Below are positions 51,949-59,759 of a DNA stretch of 64,000 nucleotides, in pieces. The first letter of the stretch is position 1; each line of letters opens with the position of its first letter. A program made the position numbers and the translations under genes. The stretch lies in contig NC_011666.1 of the NCBI RefSeq assembly GCF_000021745.1, positions 558,001-622,000 of the forward strand. The letters are read 5' to 3'. The notes beneath the pieces are model-generated. The model was not told the DNA's origin. It did not search any database and worked only from the letters and a program-made list of their open reading frames with translations. This stretch comes from Methylocella silvestris BL2. Lineage in GTDB: Bacteria > Pseudomonadota > Alphaproteobacteria > Rhizobiales > Beijerinckiaceae.

Positions 51949-52464
51949 TTAGGGCGCGAACATCGCATGCCGGACGCTGTCGCCGATTTTCACGCCGATT
52001 TTCGCGGCGGCGCCCGCATTCAGTTCGAGCACGCCATAGGCCGGCGCGCCGGACGGAATGATCGTCTCGGACAAAGGCTCGGCGTTCTCCGCGACGCCGA
52101 CGACCTTGCCGCTCCTTGAAATAAAGATCATGTCGAGCGGCAGATAGGTGTTTTTCATCCACATCTGGATCGGCTGCTCGACGCCGAAGTCGAACAGCAT
52201 GCCGCGATCCTGAGCCATCGCGCGGCGATACATCAGCCCGCGCTCGCGCCCGGCCTCGGTGCGCATCACCTCAACGAGGAAGGCGTGCGGCCCGGTCGGC
52301 GTGACGATTTCCAGAGATTCGAGCTTCGCGACCCCGCTGTCAGCGCCCGCGCGCAACGCGGTCAGCGGCTGCGCCAGCGTCAAAATCATAGCGAGCAGAA
52401 ATGCCGCCGTGGCCCATCGCGCCAGAGCGCGCCCCGAGAAATTCTTGATCGACGGCATCGGCAA
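51949..52464 (-). CDS. DUF192 family exported protein
   Basis: Function unknown; the family is small, secreted or periplasmic. It is 171 aa. The N-terminal hydrophobic segment (ATAAFLLAMILTLAQPLTALRAGA) is a signal peptide or anchor. The DUF192 domain is at about 55-165: FLVEVMRTEAGRERGLMYRR, MLFDFGVEQPIQMWMKNTYLPLDMIFI, VLELNAGAAAKIGVKIGD. ATG 52458 is an alternative start two codons in. It follows the double cold-shock gene, a common Rhizobiales order, and converges on the preceding exported-protein gene six bases away. Confidence 0.88.
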   Translation of the reverse strand: MPMPSIKNFSGRALARWATAAFLLAMILTLAQPLTALRAGADSGVAKLESLEIVTPTGPHAFLVEVMRTEAGRERGLMYRRAMAQDRGMLFDFGVEQPIQMWMKNTYLPLDMIFISRSGKVVGVAENAEPLSETIIPSGAPAYGVLELNAGAAAKIGVKIGDSVRHAMFAP

Positions 52465-52549
52465 ACTCAGGCGGCGATCGCGTCGCGCTTAATTCAGAGG
52501 CGGATCGCGGTCATGATCTGGACTGCGCCAACTCCAATATCATCGCGAT

Positions 52550-53197
52550 CTAATGCGTCAAAGGCGCGGCGGCGTTGAGCGGGCGCACTTCGGCCGCCAT
52601 CAGGCCTTTCGGTCCGTCGCCGAAACGGACCAGCAGGCTTTCGCCGGGGCGCAATTCGCCGATGCCATAATGCCGCAAGGTCTCCATATGGATAAAAATA
52701 TCCTCGGTGCCATCGCCGCGCGTCAGAAAGCCAAATCCTTTCATGCGGTTGAACCATTTCACGACGACGATCTCGAAGCCGCTGCTCGGGGCGACATGGA
52801 CATGCGTTCTCGGCCGTCCTTCGCACGGGCGCGTCGGCGGCGCATCCATCGAATTGATTTTCAGGACCTGCAGTCCCTTCGCCCGCCGCGCGGCTTCGCA
52901 AACGATTCGCGCCCCCTCATGGGCGGCCGCATAGCCGTCGCGCCGCAAAATCGTGACGTGCAAAAGCACGTCGGGTCCGCCGTCATCCGGCGTGATGAAG
53001 CCATACCCCTTGGCGACGTCGAACCATTTGATCTCGCCGCTGATCTCGACGAGGCTGTCAGGCTTTAACGGGCCGCTTTCGAACACGGCCTCGCGGCGAA
53101 CAAGCGGCTTTTCGTCCAAGGAGCACCTGTTTCGGAATGCGGCCTTAGGGCTTTGAGAATCGGTTCCGACGCGGTGATCGGGCGTCAAGGATATCAT
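52550..53197 (-). CDS. Second double cold-shock-domain protein
   Basis: Nucleic-acid-binding protein with two CSDs. It is 215 aa as called. CSD1 is at about 52-115 ([33 protein letters not shown]) and CSD2 at about 143-205 ([33 protein letters not shown]). The first 45 residues are not CSD. ATG 53197 has only a weak GAG upstream; a TTG at 53119 after AGGTG is an alternative that would shorten it by 26 residues. It differs from the 40069-40722 paralogue in lacking the basic Arg/Gly start. DUF192 follows 85 bp downstream. Confidence 0.85.
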   Translation of the reverse strand: MISLTPDHRVGTDSQSPKAAFRNRCSLDEKPLVRREAVFESGPLKPDSLVEISGEIKWFDVAKGYGFITPDDGGPDVLLHVTILRRDGYAAAHEGARIVCEAARRAKGLQVLKINSMDAPPTRPCEGRPRTHVHVAPSSGFEIVVVKWFNRMKGFGFLTRGDGTEDIFIHMETLRHYGIGELRPGESLLVRFGDGPKGLMAAEVRPLNAAAPLTH

Positions 53198-53263
53198 CGC
53201 TCGGGACAGGCGACAGCCGCCGCTCGCAGGAATGTGTGGATGACGGAGCGGCGACCGCCTGCG

Positions 53264-54022
53264 CTATGAGGCGAAAGGTTGAAAAATGTCGCCGATGTCG
53301 CCGCGCAGGACGAGGTCGGCTTCGGCGTCGAGCGGCGTCTCCTCGCCGTTGACGATGACGAGTCGCGCGTCGGTTTCGCGCGCGAGCGATGGGAAGGCGG
53401 CGGCGGGATAGACCACGAGTGACGAGCCAATGGCGAGAAACAAGTCGCAGGCGACGCTTGCCTTGTAAGCCCGCGCCAGCGCCTCCTTCGGCAATGGCTG
53501 ACCAAAGGAGATCGTTGCCGATTTGACGATGCCGCCACAGGCGGCGCAAACGGGCGCGGCGCCGGTCGCCTCGAAAGCGCGCCGGATCGGGAGAAGCTCA
53601 TAACGGGCGCCGCAGGACAAACATCCCGCGTAAGAGCCATTCCCGTGCAATTCGATGATGCGCTCGGCAGGCACGCCCGACGCCTGGTGCAGATTGTCGA
53701 TGTTCTGCGTGATGATGCTGGCGGCCTTGCCGCTGGCGACGAGATTGGCGAGGGCGTAGTGGCCGCGGCCGGGCGTGGCATGGGCGTAAAGATCGTCGAG
53801 CGCGAATTTTCGCCGCCAGGCTTCCTCGCGCATCAAAGCGTCGGAGAGGAACAGGTCGAACTCGATCGGCCTCAGGCGTCGCCAGGGCGAGTCCTTGGAG
53901 CGAAAATCAGGCACGCCGCATTCCGTCGAGATGCCGGCGCCCGTGAACGCCGCGATCTGGCCGGCGACTTCGATCAAATCGCCGAGCGCGGCCTGCGCCG
54001 CCTGAAGGTTCGTTACCAACAA
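53264..54022 (-). CDS. NAD-dependent protein deacylase, Sir2 family
   Basis: Removes acyl groups from lysines using NAD+. It is 252 aa. NAD motifs: AFTGAGISTECGVPDFR, ITQNIDNLHQASG; the catalytic His is in IELHGNG; four zinc cysteines are in CLSCGARYE and CAACGGIVK; GSSLVVYPAAAFP completes the site. The start is TTG 54022 (a second TTG follows), with GGCGAGGG just upstream; no ATG is available near. Convergent neighbours are absent; it is divergent from the SGNH gene across 164 bp. Confidence 0.92.
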   Translation of the reverse strand: MLVTNLQAAQAALGDLIEVAGQIAAFTGAGISTECGVPDFRSKDSPWRRLRPIEFDLFLSDALMREEAWRRKFALDDLYAHATPGRGHYALANLVASGKAASIITQNIDNLHQASGVPAERIIELHGNGSYAGCLSCGARYELLPIRRAFEATGAAPVCAACGGIVKSATISFGQPLPKEALARAYKASVACDLFLAIGSSLVVYPAAAFPSLARETDARLVIVNGEETPLDAEADLVLRGDIGDIFQPFAS

Positions 54023-54126
54023 CCCTCGCCTCCTCCCTGCCCGCCTTAGCCGACAACGCTGGAACGCCGTCGCGCTTTGAAATAAAACGTGACCCCGCGG
54101 CTGTCCGGCGCAGCCTAGACACTTCA

Positions 54127-54147
54127 GCGTCGAACATCTATCGACGC
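54127..54147. repeat. Inverted repeat GCGTCGA-N7-TCGACGC
   Basis: Perfect 7-bp arms in the 164 bp divergent region between sir2 and the first SGNH gene, 40 bases before the latter's ATG. Could be an operator or leader hairpin. Confidence 0.45.
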
Positions 54148-54186
54148 CTCCTTTCGATTATTTCTTTCTGGCAAGTTCGGGCATCT

Positions 54187-55362
54187 ATGACGCGGAAAAC
54201 GTCTCTCCTCCTTCAACTCGCGATAGCGGCGGGTCTTGTCGGGCTTATCGCCTGGCTTGAAATCAAGCATCCCGTGACGCAGTTCCGCGTGTGGACCTTG
54301 CTCGCCGCCAGCCTCTTGCTGGCGAATCTCGCGGTCGCCCTGCAAGGGCGCGGGCGGGACGTCTTGATCGCCCTGACCGCCCTTGGCGTCGGCCTGACCC
54401 TTGCGGAGGGCGTCGCGATCGCGATGCAGCAGGGCGGCGGCCTCGACATTACGCGCGGCTGGTCGGTGCGTCAGCCGATTATGGGCTGGGGGCCGGACAA
54501 AGCGGGCGTCTATCATGCCGAGATGCGCGCCCCGAAAACCAACGCGCTGATCTACAAAGCCGATTATACGATCGATTCCAATCTCTTGCGCAAAACGGAC
54601 TCGGCCGCAAACGGGCCGGCCATCGTGTTCTTTGGCGATTCCTATACATTCGGCGACGGCATCCAGGACAATGAAACGCTGCCCCAGGTGTTCGCCGACT
54701 CCCTGAATCCGAAGCAACGCGTCCTGAACCTTGGCTTTACCGGCTACGGGCCGCAGCAATTCCTGCGTGAGATGGAGACGTCTCGTTTCGATCAGCTTAT
54801 CGGCCCGGATCCGAAATTGTTCATCTTTTTGACCGCCCCGTGGCACGCCGAGCGAACGGCCTGCAAGGCCTATTGGACGGCGCACGCGCCTGTTTACCGA
54901 GTCGAAAACGGCCACGTCGTCTTCAAGGGCCTTTGCGATGAAGGCGCCAAGCTCTGGCTTCGCGAATGGCTGCAGAATTCGGTCGCCTACCGCACGCTGA
55001 CAGAGCCGTATCGCCACATGGTCAGCCATGACGACGTCGAGCTCTATGTCCGCATTCTCGAGGCGGCCGTCGCCATGGCCAAGCAAAAATACGGCGTCGC
55101 CACGCTGATCCCCTATCTGCGGGTTCCGCCCGCCTATTTGGCGGCCTCGGGCTTCACCGATGAGGAGATCATGGCGCGTCTGACCGCTGCGGGCGCGATT
55201 GTCCTCGACGCCTCGCTCAAGGCCGAGGCGGCCGCGGGGGCAACGATCACCATCAAGGGCGACGGCCATCCGACCCCCTTCGCCAATGTCCGCCGCGCCG
55301 AGATGATCAAGACCTATCTCGAGAAAAATATGGCCGGCGTCCTTCTCTCGAATCTGGATTAG
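54187..55362 (+). CDS. Membrane-anchored SGNH/GDSL-like hydrolase, copy 1
   Basis: Predicted esterase/acyl- or acetyl-hydrolase facing the periplasm. It is 391 aa. Two or three N-terminal hydrophobic helices (about 7-24, 36-52, 58-80) precede a soluble domain. The nucleophile motif is FFGDSYTFGDG with Ser152; the block I-like Gly and Asn are in VLNLGFTGYGPQQF; the Asp/His pair is in GDGHPTPFAN (Asp359, His361). PWHAERTACK is shared with copy 2. Its ligand is unknown. It is the first of two tandem paralogues that converge on a carbamoyltransferase operon, suggesting joint work on an envelope molecule. Confidence 0.82.
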   Translation: MTRKTSLLLQLAIAAGLVGLIAWLEIKHPVTQFRVWTLLAASLLLANLAVALQGRGRDVLIALTALGVGLTLAEGVAIAMQQGGGLDITRGWSVRQPIMGWGPDKAGVYHAEMRAPKTNALIYKADYTIDSNLLRKTDSAANGPAIVFFGDSYTFGDGIQDNETLPQVFADSLNPKQRVLNLGFTGYGPQQFLREMETSRFDQLIGPDPKLFIFLTAPWHAERTACKAYWTAHAPVYRVENGHVVFKGLCDEGAKLWLREWLQNSVAYRTLTEPYRHMVSHDDVELYVRILEAAVAMAKQKYGVATLIPYLRVPPAYLAASGFTDEEIMARLTAAGAIVLDASLKAEAAAGATITIKGDGHPTPFANVRRAEMIKTYLEKNMAGVLLSNLD

Positions 55363-55418
55363 ACGGCGCTGCGCGCGGCTTCTCACCTGCGGCCAGGAAT
55401 CGCGCGCTCTTGACGCGA

Positions 55419-55430
55419 CGCTTATAAGCG
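55419..55430. repeat. Perfect 12-bp palindrome CGCTTATAAGCG
   Basis: Lies between the two SGNH genes, directly abutting the hairpin at 55431. Its closeness to the hairpin suggests a shared 3'-end or control role. Confidence 0.4.
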
Positions 55431-55450
55431 GCGAGGACCTTCGTCCTCGC
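55431..55450 (+). terminator. Hairpin between the two SGNH genes
   Basis: GCGAGGAC and GTCCTCGC form a perfect 8-bp stem with a CTTC loop, followed by GCGTTTGGTT. The weak T content makes it a moderate intrinsic terminator candidate for copy 1. Confidence 0.5.
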
Positions 55451-55551
55451 GCGTTTGGTTCCGGTCTTAAGGCCACCTCCTCGCGCAGGAACCGCCTTGA
55501 CGCTCCAGACCGGGACGCGCATCGCCTCAGGGCCAACAGGAGTGTTTTACC

Positions 55552-56781
55552 CTGAATAAGATCGATCCCTCGTCCGATTGGGCTCAAAAGCTTCGTTTCG
55601 GCTGGCTGACGCCGCGCTTCATCTCCATCGTCCTGCGCCTTGCCGCGATTCCGGCGCTGATCGCCCTGATCTTGCACGTCGAGGCGAGTCATTCGCCGAC
55701 GCTGTTCCGGCTGGTCAGCTTCTCGCTTCTGTTTCCGCTGTTCGCCGTCATCGCCTCCCTGCTGCGCGGGGTTGCGCGGAATTGCGCAATCGTTCTGGCC
55801 TCGCTCGCCTTGGGGCTCAGCGTGATGGAAGCGGCCGCCACCTTCCTCGAGCCAAAGCAAATCGTCGTCACGACCGACGGCTGGAACGGGCGTCGGCCGA
55901 TCCTTGGATGGGCGCCGCAGCATCCGGGCGTCTTCCATTCGGACCGCATTGACCCGAAGACCGGCGCCGTCATTTACAGCGCGGATTACACGATCGACGC
56001 CAATCTTCTGCGCGAAACGCGCTCGGGGGACGCCAATCCGACGATCGTCTTCGTCGGAGATTCCTTCACCTTCGGCCTCGGCGTCGATGACGCCGACACC
56101 ATGCCGCAGCAATTCGCCGATCTGATCCAGCGCAAACAGCGCGTGATCAATCTCGGCTTTACCGGCTACGGACCGCAGCATTTCCTGCGCGAAATGCAGA
56201 CCGGGCTGTTCGATCAGGCGATCGGCCCCGATCCCGGCGTTTTCGTGTTTCTGACGTCGCCGTGGCACGCCGAGCGGACGTCTTGCAAAGCCTCATGGGT
56301 CATCGACGGGCCGCGCTATGAGATCGAAAACGGCAAGCTGGTCGACAAGGGCCAATGCTATGAAGGCGATGCGCTAAAACTCCGCCAGTTCATGGAGAGC
56401 AGCGCCCTTTACCGCTTTGCGCTGCAGCCCTACCGCAGCACGATCACGGCGAAGGACGTCGAGGGCTATATCGCGATCATTATCGCGGCGGTCGATCTCG
56501 CCAAGACGAAATATCACGCGCCGACAATCGTGCCCTATCTGAACGGGCATGGATATCTCGCTCAGACCGGCTTCACCGACGCGACAATCATCGAACGTTT
56601 GAGGCAAGGCGGCGCCATGGTCATCGACGCCTCGCTCGAGAAGGAGTTCGCCGAGGGCCAGCCTTTGGTCATCAAGGGCGACGGACATCCAACCGCCCTC
56701 GCCCATCGCCTGCGGATGGAGGCGCTGAAAGCCTATATCGAGCAGAACCTGCCGGGCGTCCTGCAGCCGAAACCGAATTGA
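55552..56781 (+). CDS. Membrane-anchored SGNH/GDSL-like hydrolase, copy 2 (probable CTG start)
   Basis: Paralogue of the preceding gene. It is 409 aa from CTG 55552, which has AGGAG nine bases upstream. No ATG, GTG or TTG occurs in frame between the stop at 55498 and TTG 55672, and starting at 55672 would delete the first membrane helix (SIVLRLAAIPALIALIL) that aligns with copy 1. The nucleophile motif is FVGDSFTFGLG with Ser171; NLGFTGYGPQHF, PWHAERTSCK and GDGHPTALAHR are shared with copy 1. It converges on the carbamoyltransferase gene 49 bp away. Confidence 0.78.
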   Translation: MNKIDPSSDWAQKLRFGWLTPRFISIVLRLAAIPALIALILHVEASHSPTLFRLVSFSLLFPLFAVIASLLRGVARNCAIVLASLALGLSVMEAAATFLEPKQIVVTTDGWNGRRPILGWAPQHPGVFHSDRIDPKTGAVIYSADYTIDANLLRETRSGDANPTIVFVGDSFTFGLGVDDADTMPQQFADLIQRKQRVINLGFTGYGPQHFLREMQTGLFDQAIGPDPGVFVFLTSPWHAERTSCKASWVIDGPRYEIENGKLVDKGQCYEGDALKLRQFMESSALYRFALQPYRSTITAKDVEGYIAIIIAAVDLAKTKYHAPTIVPYLNGHGYLAQTGFTDATIIERLRQGGAMVIDASLEKEFAEGQPLVIKGDGHPTALAHRLRMEALKAYIEQNLPGVLQPKPN

Positions 56782-56830
56782 GAGGATTGCGGCCAGCAAC
56801 GCCTCGAAACGCTGAGATCAAGCCGGCGCG

Positions 56831-58672
56831 TCAATCGAGCTCGAAGGCGTTCTTGTAATCGAGTTTGAGCGCCGGGTTCTGCTGATCCTTGATCAGGATG
56901 CAATTGCCGACCGCGAGAAACTCGATCTCGCTGCCCATAAAGCAGCGGAACGCGTCTTCCGGCGTATTGACGATCGGCTCGCCGCGCACATTGAAGCTCG
57001 TATTGATCAGCACGGGACAGCCGGTCAACGCCTTGAAACGGCTGATCAGCGCGTGATAGCGCGGATTGGTCTCTTCATGCACCGTCTGGACGCGCGCCGA
57101 ATAGTCGACATGGGTCACCGCCGGAATGTCGGATCGCTGTATATTCAGCTTGTCGATGCCAAACAGCGCCTCCTCCGCATCCGACATCTTGCGGCAGCGT
57201 TCTGACTTCACCGGGGCGACGAGCAGCATATAGGGCGAATCGACGTCGAGCTCGAACCAGTCCGAGACGTCCTGGCGCAGCACGGACGGGGCGAAGGGCC
57301 GAAAACTCTCGCGATATTTGACCTTGAGGTTCAGCGCCTTCTGCATCGTCGGCGAGCGCGGATCGCCAAGAATCGAGCGATTGCCCAACGCGCGGGGCCC
57401 GAACTCCATCCGTCCCTGGTGCCAGCCGACCGCCTGCTCGGCGGCAAGCGCGGCGGCGGTTTTCTCGATCAGATGGTCATCGTCGACAACGGAAAATACC
57501 GCCCCGGCCGCGGTCAGTCGCGCTTCGATATCGGCCTGCTCATAGCTCGGACCGAGATAGGCGCCCTGCATGGCGTCCGGCTTTTTCACGCTCTTTTGCG
57601 CGCCGGCCGGCTTTTCGTCGAAATAGACCGCGAGCGCCGCTCCGAGGGCGCCGCCAGCGTCGCCGGCCGCGGGCTGCACGAAAATATTGTCGAAGCGGCC
57701 GTCGCGCAAAATCTTGCCATTGGCGACGCAATTCAGCGCGACGCCGCCAGCAAGACAGAGATTACGCGAGGCTCCGGCCTCCGCGGCGAGCGCGCGCGTC
57801 AGCCGCAGCACGATCTCTTCGGTGGCCGCCTGAACAGAGGCGGCGAGGTCCATATGACGCTGATCGAGCGGGTCGGCGGCGCTACGCGCCGGACCGCCGA
57901 AGAGGTCATCAAACCGGCTGTTGGTCATGGTAAGGCCGGTCGAATAGCCGAAGTAATCCTGGTTCAGCCGGAACGAGCCGTCGGCCTTGACGTCGACGAG
58001 ATGCTCGAAAATCTCTTTGACGAATCTCGGCTCGCCATAGGGGGCGAGCCCCATGACCTTGTATTCGCCGGAGTTGACCTTGAAGCCGGTGTAATAGGTA
58101 AAGGCGGAGTAAAGCAGCCCGAGCGAATGGGGAAAATGGATCTCCTTGGTGATTTTCAAGGATTCGCCTTCGCCGACCGCCGCCGAGGTCGTCGCCCACT
58201 CGCCGACGCCGTCCATGGTCAGCACGGCCGCGTCGCGGAACGGCGAGGGAAAATAGGCCGAAGCCGCATGCGAAAAATGATGTTCGCTGAAGCGCAGCTT
58301 CGCCTTGTCGCCAAGCGCGGGGTCGATCTCCTTCAGGGCGCGGATCAGAAGGTCGCGCTGAAACAGCTTCTCGCCGATCCACAGCGGCATCGCCTTGCGG
58401 AACGAGGCGAAGCCATTGGGCGCAAAAGCCAGATAGGTTTCGACAAGCCGCTCGAATTTCAGGAATGGCTTTTCATAAAACACGATGCGATCGACAGCCG
58501 CAGCCGACGCTTTCGCCTCGCTGAGGCAATAGCGGATTGCGTTCGCCGGAAAATCCGGATCGTGCTTCTTGCGGGTGAAGCGCTCTTCCTGTGCGGCGGC
58601 GAGAATCTCGCCGTCGCGAATCAAGGCGGCCGCGCTGTCGTGATAGAAGGCCGAAATGCCGAGAACGAGCAT
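56831..58672 (-). CDS. NodU/CmcH-family carbamoyltransferase
   Basis: Transfers a carbamoyl group from carbamoyl phosphate via carbamoyl-adenylate to a hydroxyl or amine acceptor. It is 613 aa. The N-terminal Kae1-like domain opens VLGISAFYHDSAAALIRDG and EERFTRKKHDPDFP; the metal-binding His cluster is FSEHHFSHAASAYF (His131, 132, 135); the nucleotide fold continues with LTMDGVGEWATT and GGVALNCVANGKI. The C-terminal YrdC-like domain shows GWHQGRMEFGPRALGNRSILGDPR and SFNVRGEPIVNTPEDA. The acceptor is unknown. It is six bases after the DUF5989 gene, third in the SxtJ-DUF5989 operon. Confidence 0.9.
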   Translation of the reverse strand: MLVLGISAFYHDSAAALIRDGEILAAAQEERFTRKKHDPDFPANAIRYCLSEAKASAAAVDRIVFYEKPFLKFERLVETYLAFAPNGFASFRKAMPLWIGEKLFQRDLLIRALKEIDPALGDKAKLRFSEHHFSHAASAYFPSPFRDAAVLTMDGVGEWATTSAAVGEGESLKITKEIHFPHSLGLLYSAFTYYTGFKVNSGEYKVMGLAPYGEPRFVKEIFEHLVDVKADGSFRLNQDYFGYSTGLTMTNSRFDDLFGGPARSAADPLDQRHMDLAASVQAATEEIVLRLTRALAAEAGASRNLCLAGGVALNCVANGKILRDGRFDNIFVQPAAGDAGGALGAALAVYFDEKPAGAQKSVKKPDAMQGAYLGPSYEQADIEARLTAAGAVFSVVDDDHLIEKTAAALAAEQAVGWHQGRMEFGPRALGNRSILGDPRSPTMQKALNLKVKYRESFRPFAPSVLRQDVSDWFELDVDSPYMLLVAPVKSERCRKMSDAEEALFGIDKLNIQRSDIPAVTHVDYSARVQTVHEETNPRYHALISRFKALTGCPVLINTSFNVRGEPIVNTPEDAFRCFMGSEIEFLAVGNCILIKDQQNPALKLDYKNAFELD

Positions 58673-58678
58673 CGCGCG

Positions 58679-58828
58679 TCAGAACAGCGTGTAGATGAAG
58701 GGGGCGACGGCGGAGCCCTGGCTCAGCACGAACAACCCGCCGAAGATCAGGAAGAGAGCCAGCAGCGGCAGCAGCCAGAACTTCTTTCTGGCTCCGAGAA
58801 ATTCGAAAAGTTCTGCAATGATCGACAT
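58679..58828 (-). CDS. DUF5989 family small membrane protein
   Basis: A 49-aa protein of unknown function. An amphipathic start (SIIAELFEFLGARKKFW) is followed by one transmembrane helix (LLPLLALFLIFGGLFVLSQ) and the family ending GSAVAPFIYTLF. The match to DUF5989 is from memory of the family pattern. It is tightly packed: nine bases after the SxtJ stop and six before the carbamoyltransferase start, so the three form an operon. A small scaffold or anchor for the carbamoyltransferase is a reasonable inference. Confidence 0.85.
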   Translation of the reverse strand: MSIIAELFEFLGARKKFWLLPLLALFLIFGGLFVLSQGSAVAPFIYTLF

Positions 58829-58837
58829 GGCTGTTCC

Positions 58838-59269
58838 TCAGAATTGTTTGGTCATGCCGCCCTCGCCGGAGGCGGGCCCGCGGGCGATCCAATAGGTGGC
58901 GGCGTCAGGTTTGAGCTGGAGGTTGAGCAGGTCGGCGCCCCGTTTGCGCATGATCCAGCCGAGCGGCGTCACCGCGCCGAAGAACATCAACCCCATCACG
59001 AGCGGATTGACGATGCGGTTCAAAAGCAGGCCGAGCTTGAACCAGGCGCGGTTGAGCGGATCGAGACGCTCGGGCGCGGCCATGGCCACAGCTGCGAAAA
59101 GCACTGCGACCGCAAGCAGGATCCAGCGCGGCGAGTGATGCGGCGAGTGATGATGAATGAGAGGCAAAAAGGCGAAGACCGCAAAGATCGCGGCGAAGGT
59201 CAGCCCGAATTTCCGATTGGACCCCAGAACGACCTTTCGGAAGCTGGAGACATTTTCATGGGTCTGCAT
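58838..59269 (-). CDS. SxtJ-family membrane protein
   Basis: Function unknown; named after a gene of cyanobacterial saxitoxin clusters, where it also lies by a carbamoyltransferase. It is 143 aa. Two or three hydrophobic helices (FGLTFAAIFAVFAFLPLI, WILLAVAVLFAAVAMAA, IVNPLVMGLMFFGAVTPLGWI) are separated by the conserved LDPLNRAWFKLGLLLNRIVNPLVMG; MRKRGADLLNLQLKPDAATYWIAR is the cytoplasmic end. The SD is poor. It leads an operon with DUF5989 and the carbamoyltransferase; similarity to SxtJ does not imply toxin synthesis. Confidence 0.85.
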   Translation of the reverse strand: MQTHENVSSFRKVVLGSNRKFGLTFAAIFAVFAFLPLIHHHSPHHSPRWILLAVAVLFAAVAMAAPERLDPLNRAWFKLGLLLNRIVNPLVMGLMFFGAVTPLGWIMRKRGADLLNLQLKPDAATYWIARGPASGEGGMTKQF

Positions 59270-59759
59270 GGGCTTGTGCTTCGTCCTCGGGAAAGTGTCG
59301 GGAGGTCCTGATACGCCGCTGGCCGCAGCCAGCCGCTTCGCGCTGCCAACAATACAAGGGCGCGCCCTATATGGAGATCGACTATGGTGTAAGTTCGAGC
59401 CTATCGAATCGCGAGTCTTTTGTCATTTCCCCGTCGTCAAAACAAGTCCAAAGCGGCGGCGCCATTTCTACACCTATCGGCCCGAGCTGACGCCGGTCGA
59501 ATAATTCTCCTAGATTCAAGCCGCGCCGCAACTATTGTCTGCTAAAGCCTACAAAAATAGTGGACATTTGGCGAAAGGGCGCCTATTTGCGTGGCGCATG
59601 ACGCTGAAAAGTTACAGAGTTTCCGAGCCAGCATTATGCGCTAAATTCTTGGAATCGATGATTTTCATGATTCTTGATTAAGCTGGTTCAAAAATCAGCT
59701 GCGCTCAAAAAGCGTGACGCGAGCGCGATCCTGTCCAAAAACGCGCGCATGGGGATTTG
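59270..59759. other. Gene-free 490 bp between SxtJ and the Rrf2 gene
   Basis: Divergent control region. Near the left end there is a candidate leftward promoter (59366-59393). The right half is AT-rich, with short repeats GAATC/GATTC (59652-59673), and should hold the Rrf2 promoter. No gene with family resemblance was found in any frame. Confidence 0.5.
59366..59393 (-). promoter_or_regulatory. Candidate promoter of the SxtJ-DUF5989-carbamoyltransferase operon
   Basis: On the minus strand CTTACA (59393-59388) and TATAGG (59371-59366) are 16 bases apart, four matches each to the sigma-70 hexamers. The leader would be about 90 nt. Confidence 0.35.

Noticed and set aside
54124-56268. Very long open frame (about 714 codons) on the minus strand opposite the SGNH genes
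   Set aside because: High-GC codon bias of the real plus-strand genes leaves the opposite frame open; the translation has no family features.
57419-59311. Long plus-strand open frame (about 630 codons) opposite the carbamoyltransferase and SxtJ genes
   Set aside because: It spans three real minus-strand genes and their spacers and has no domain resemblance; an antisense shadow.
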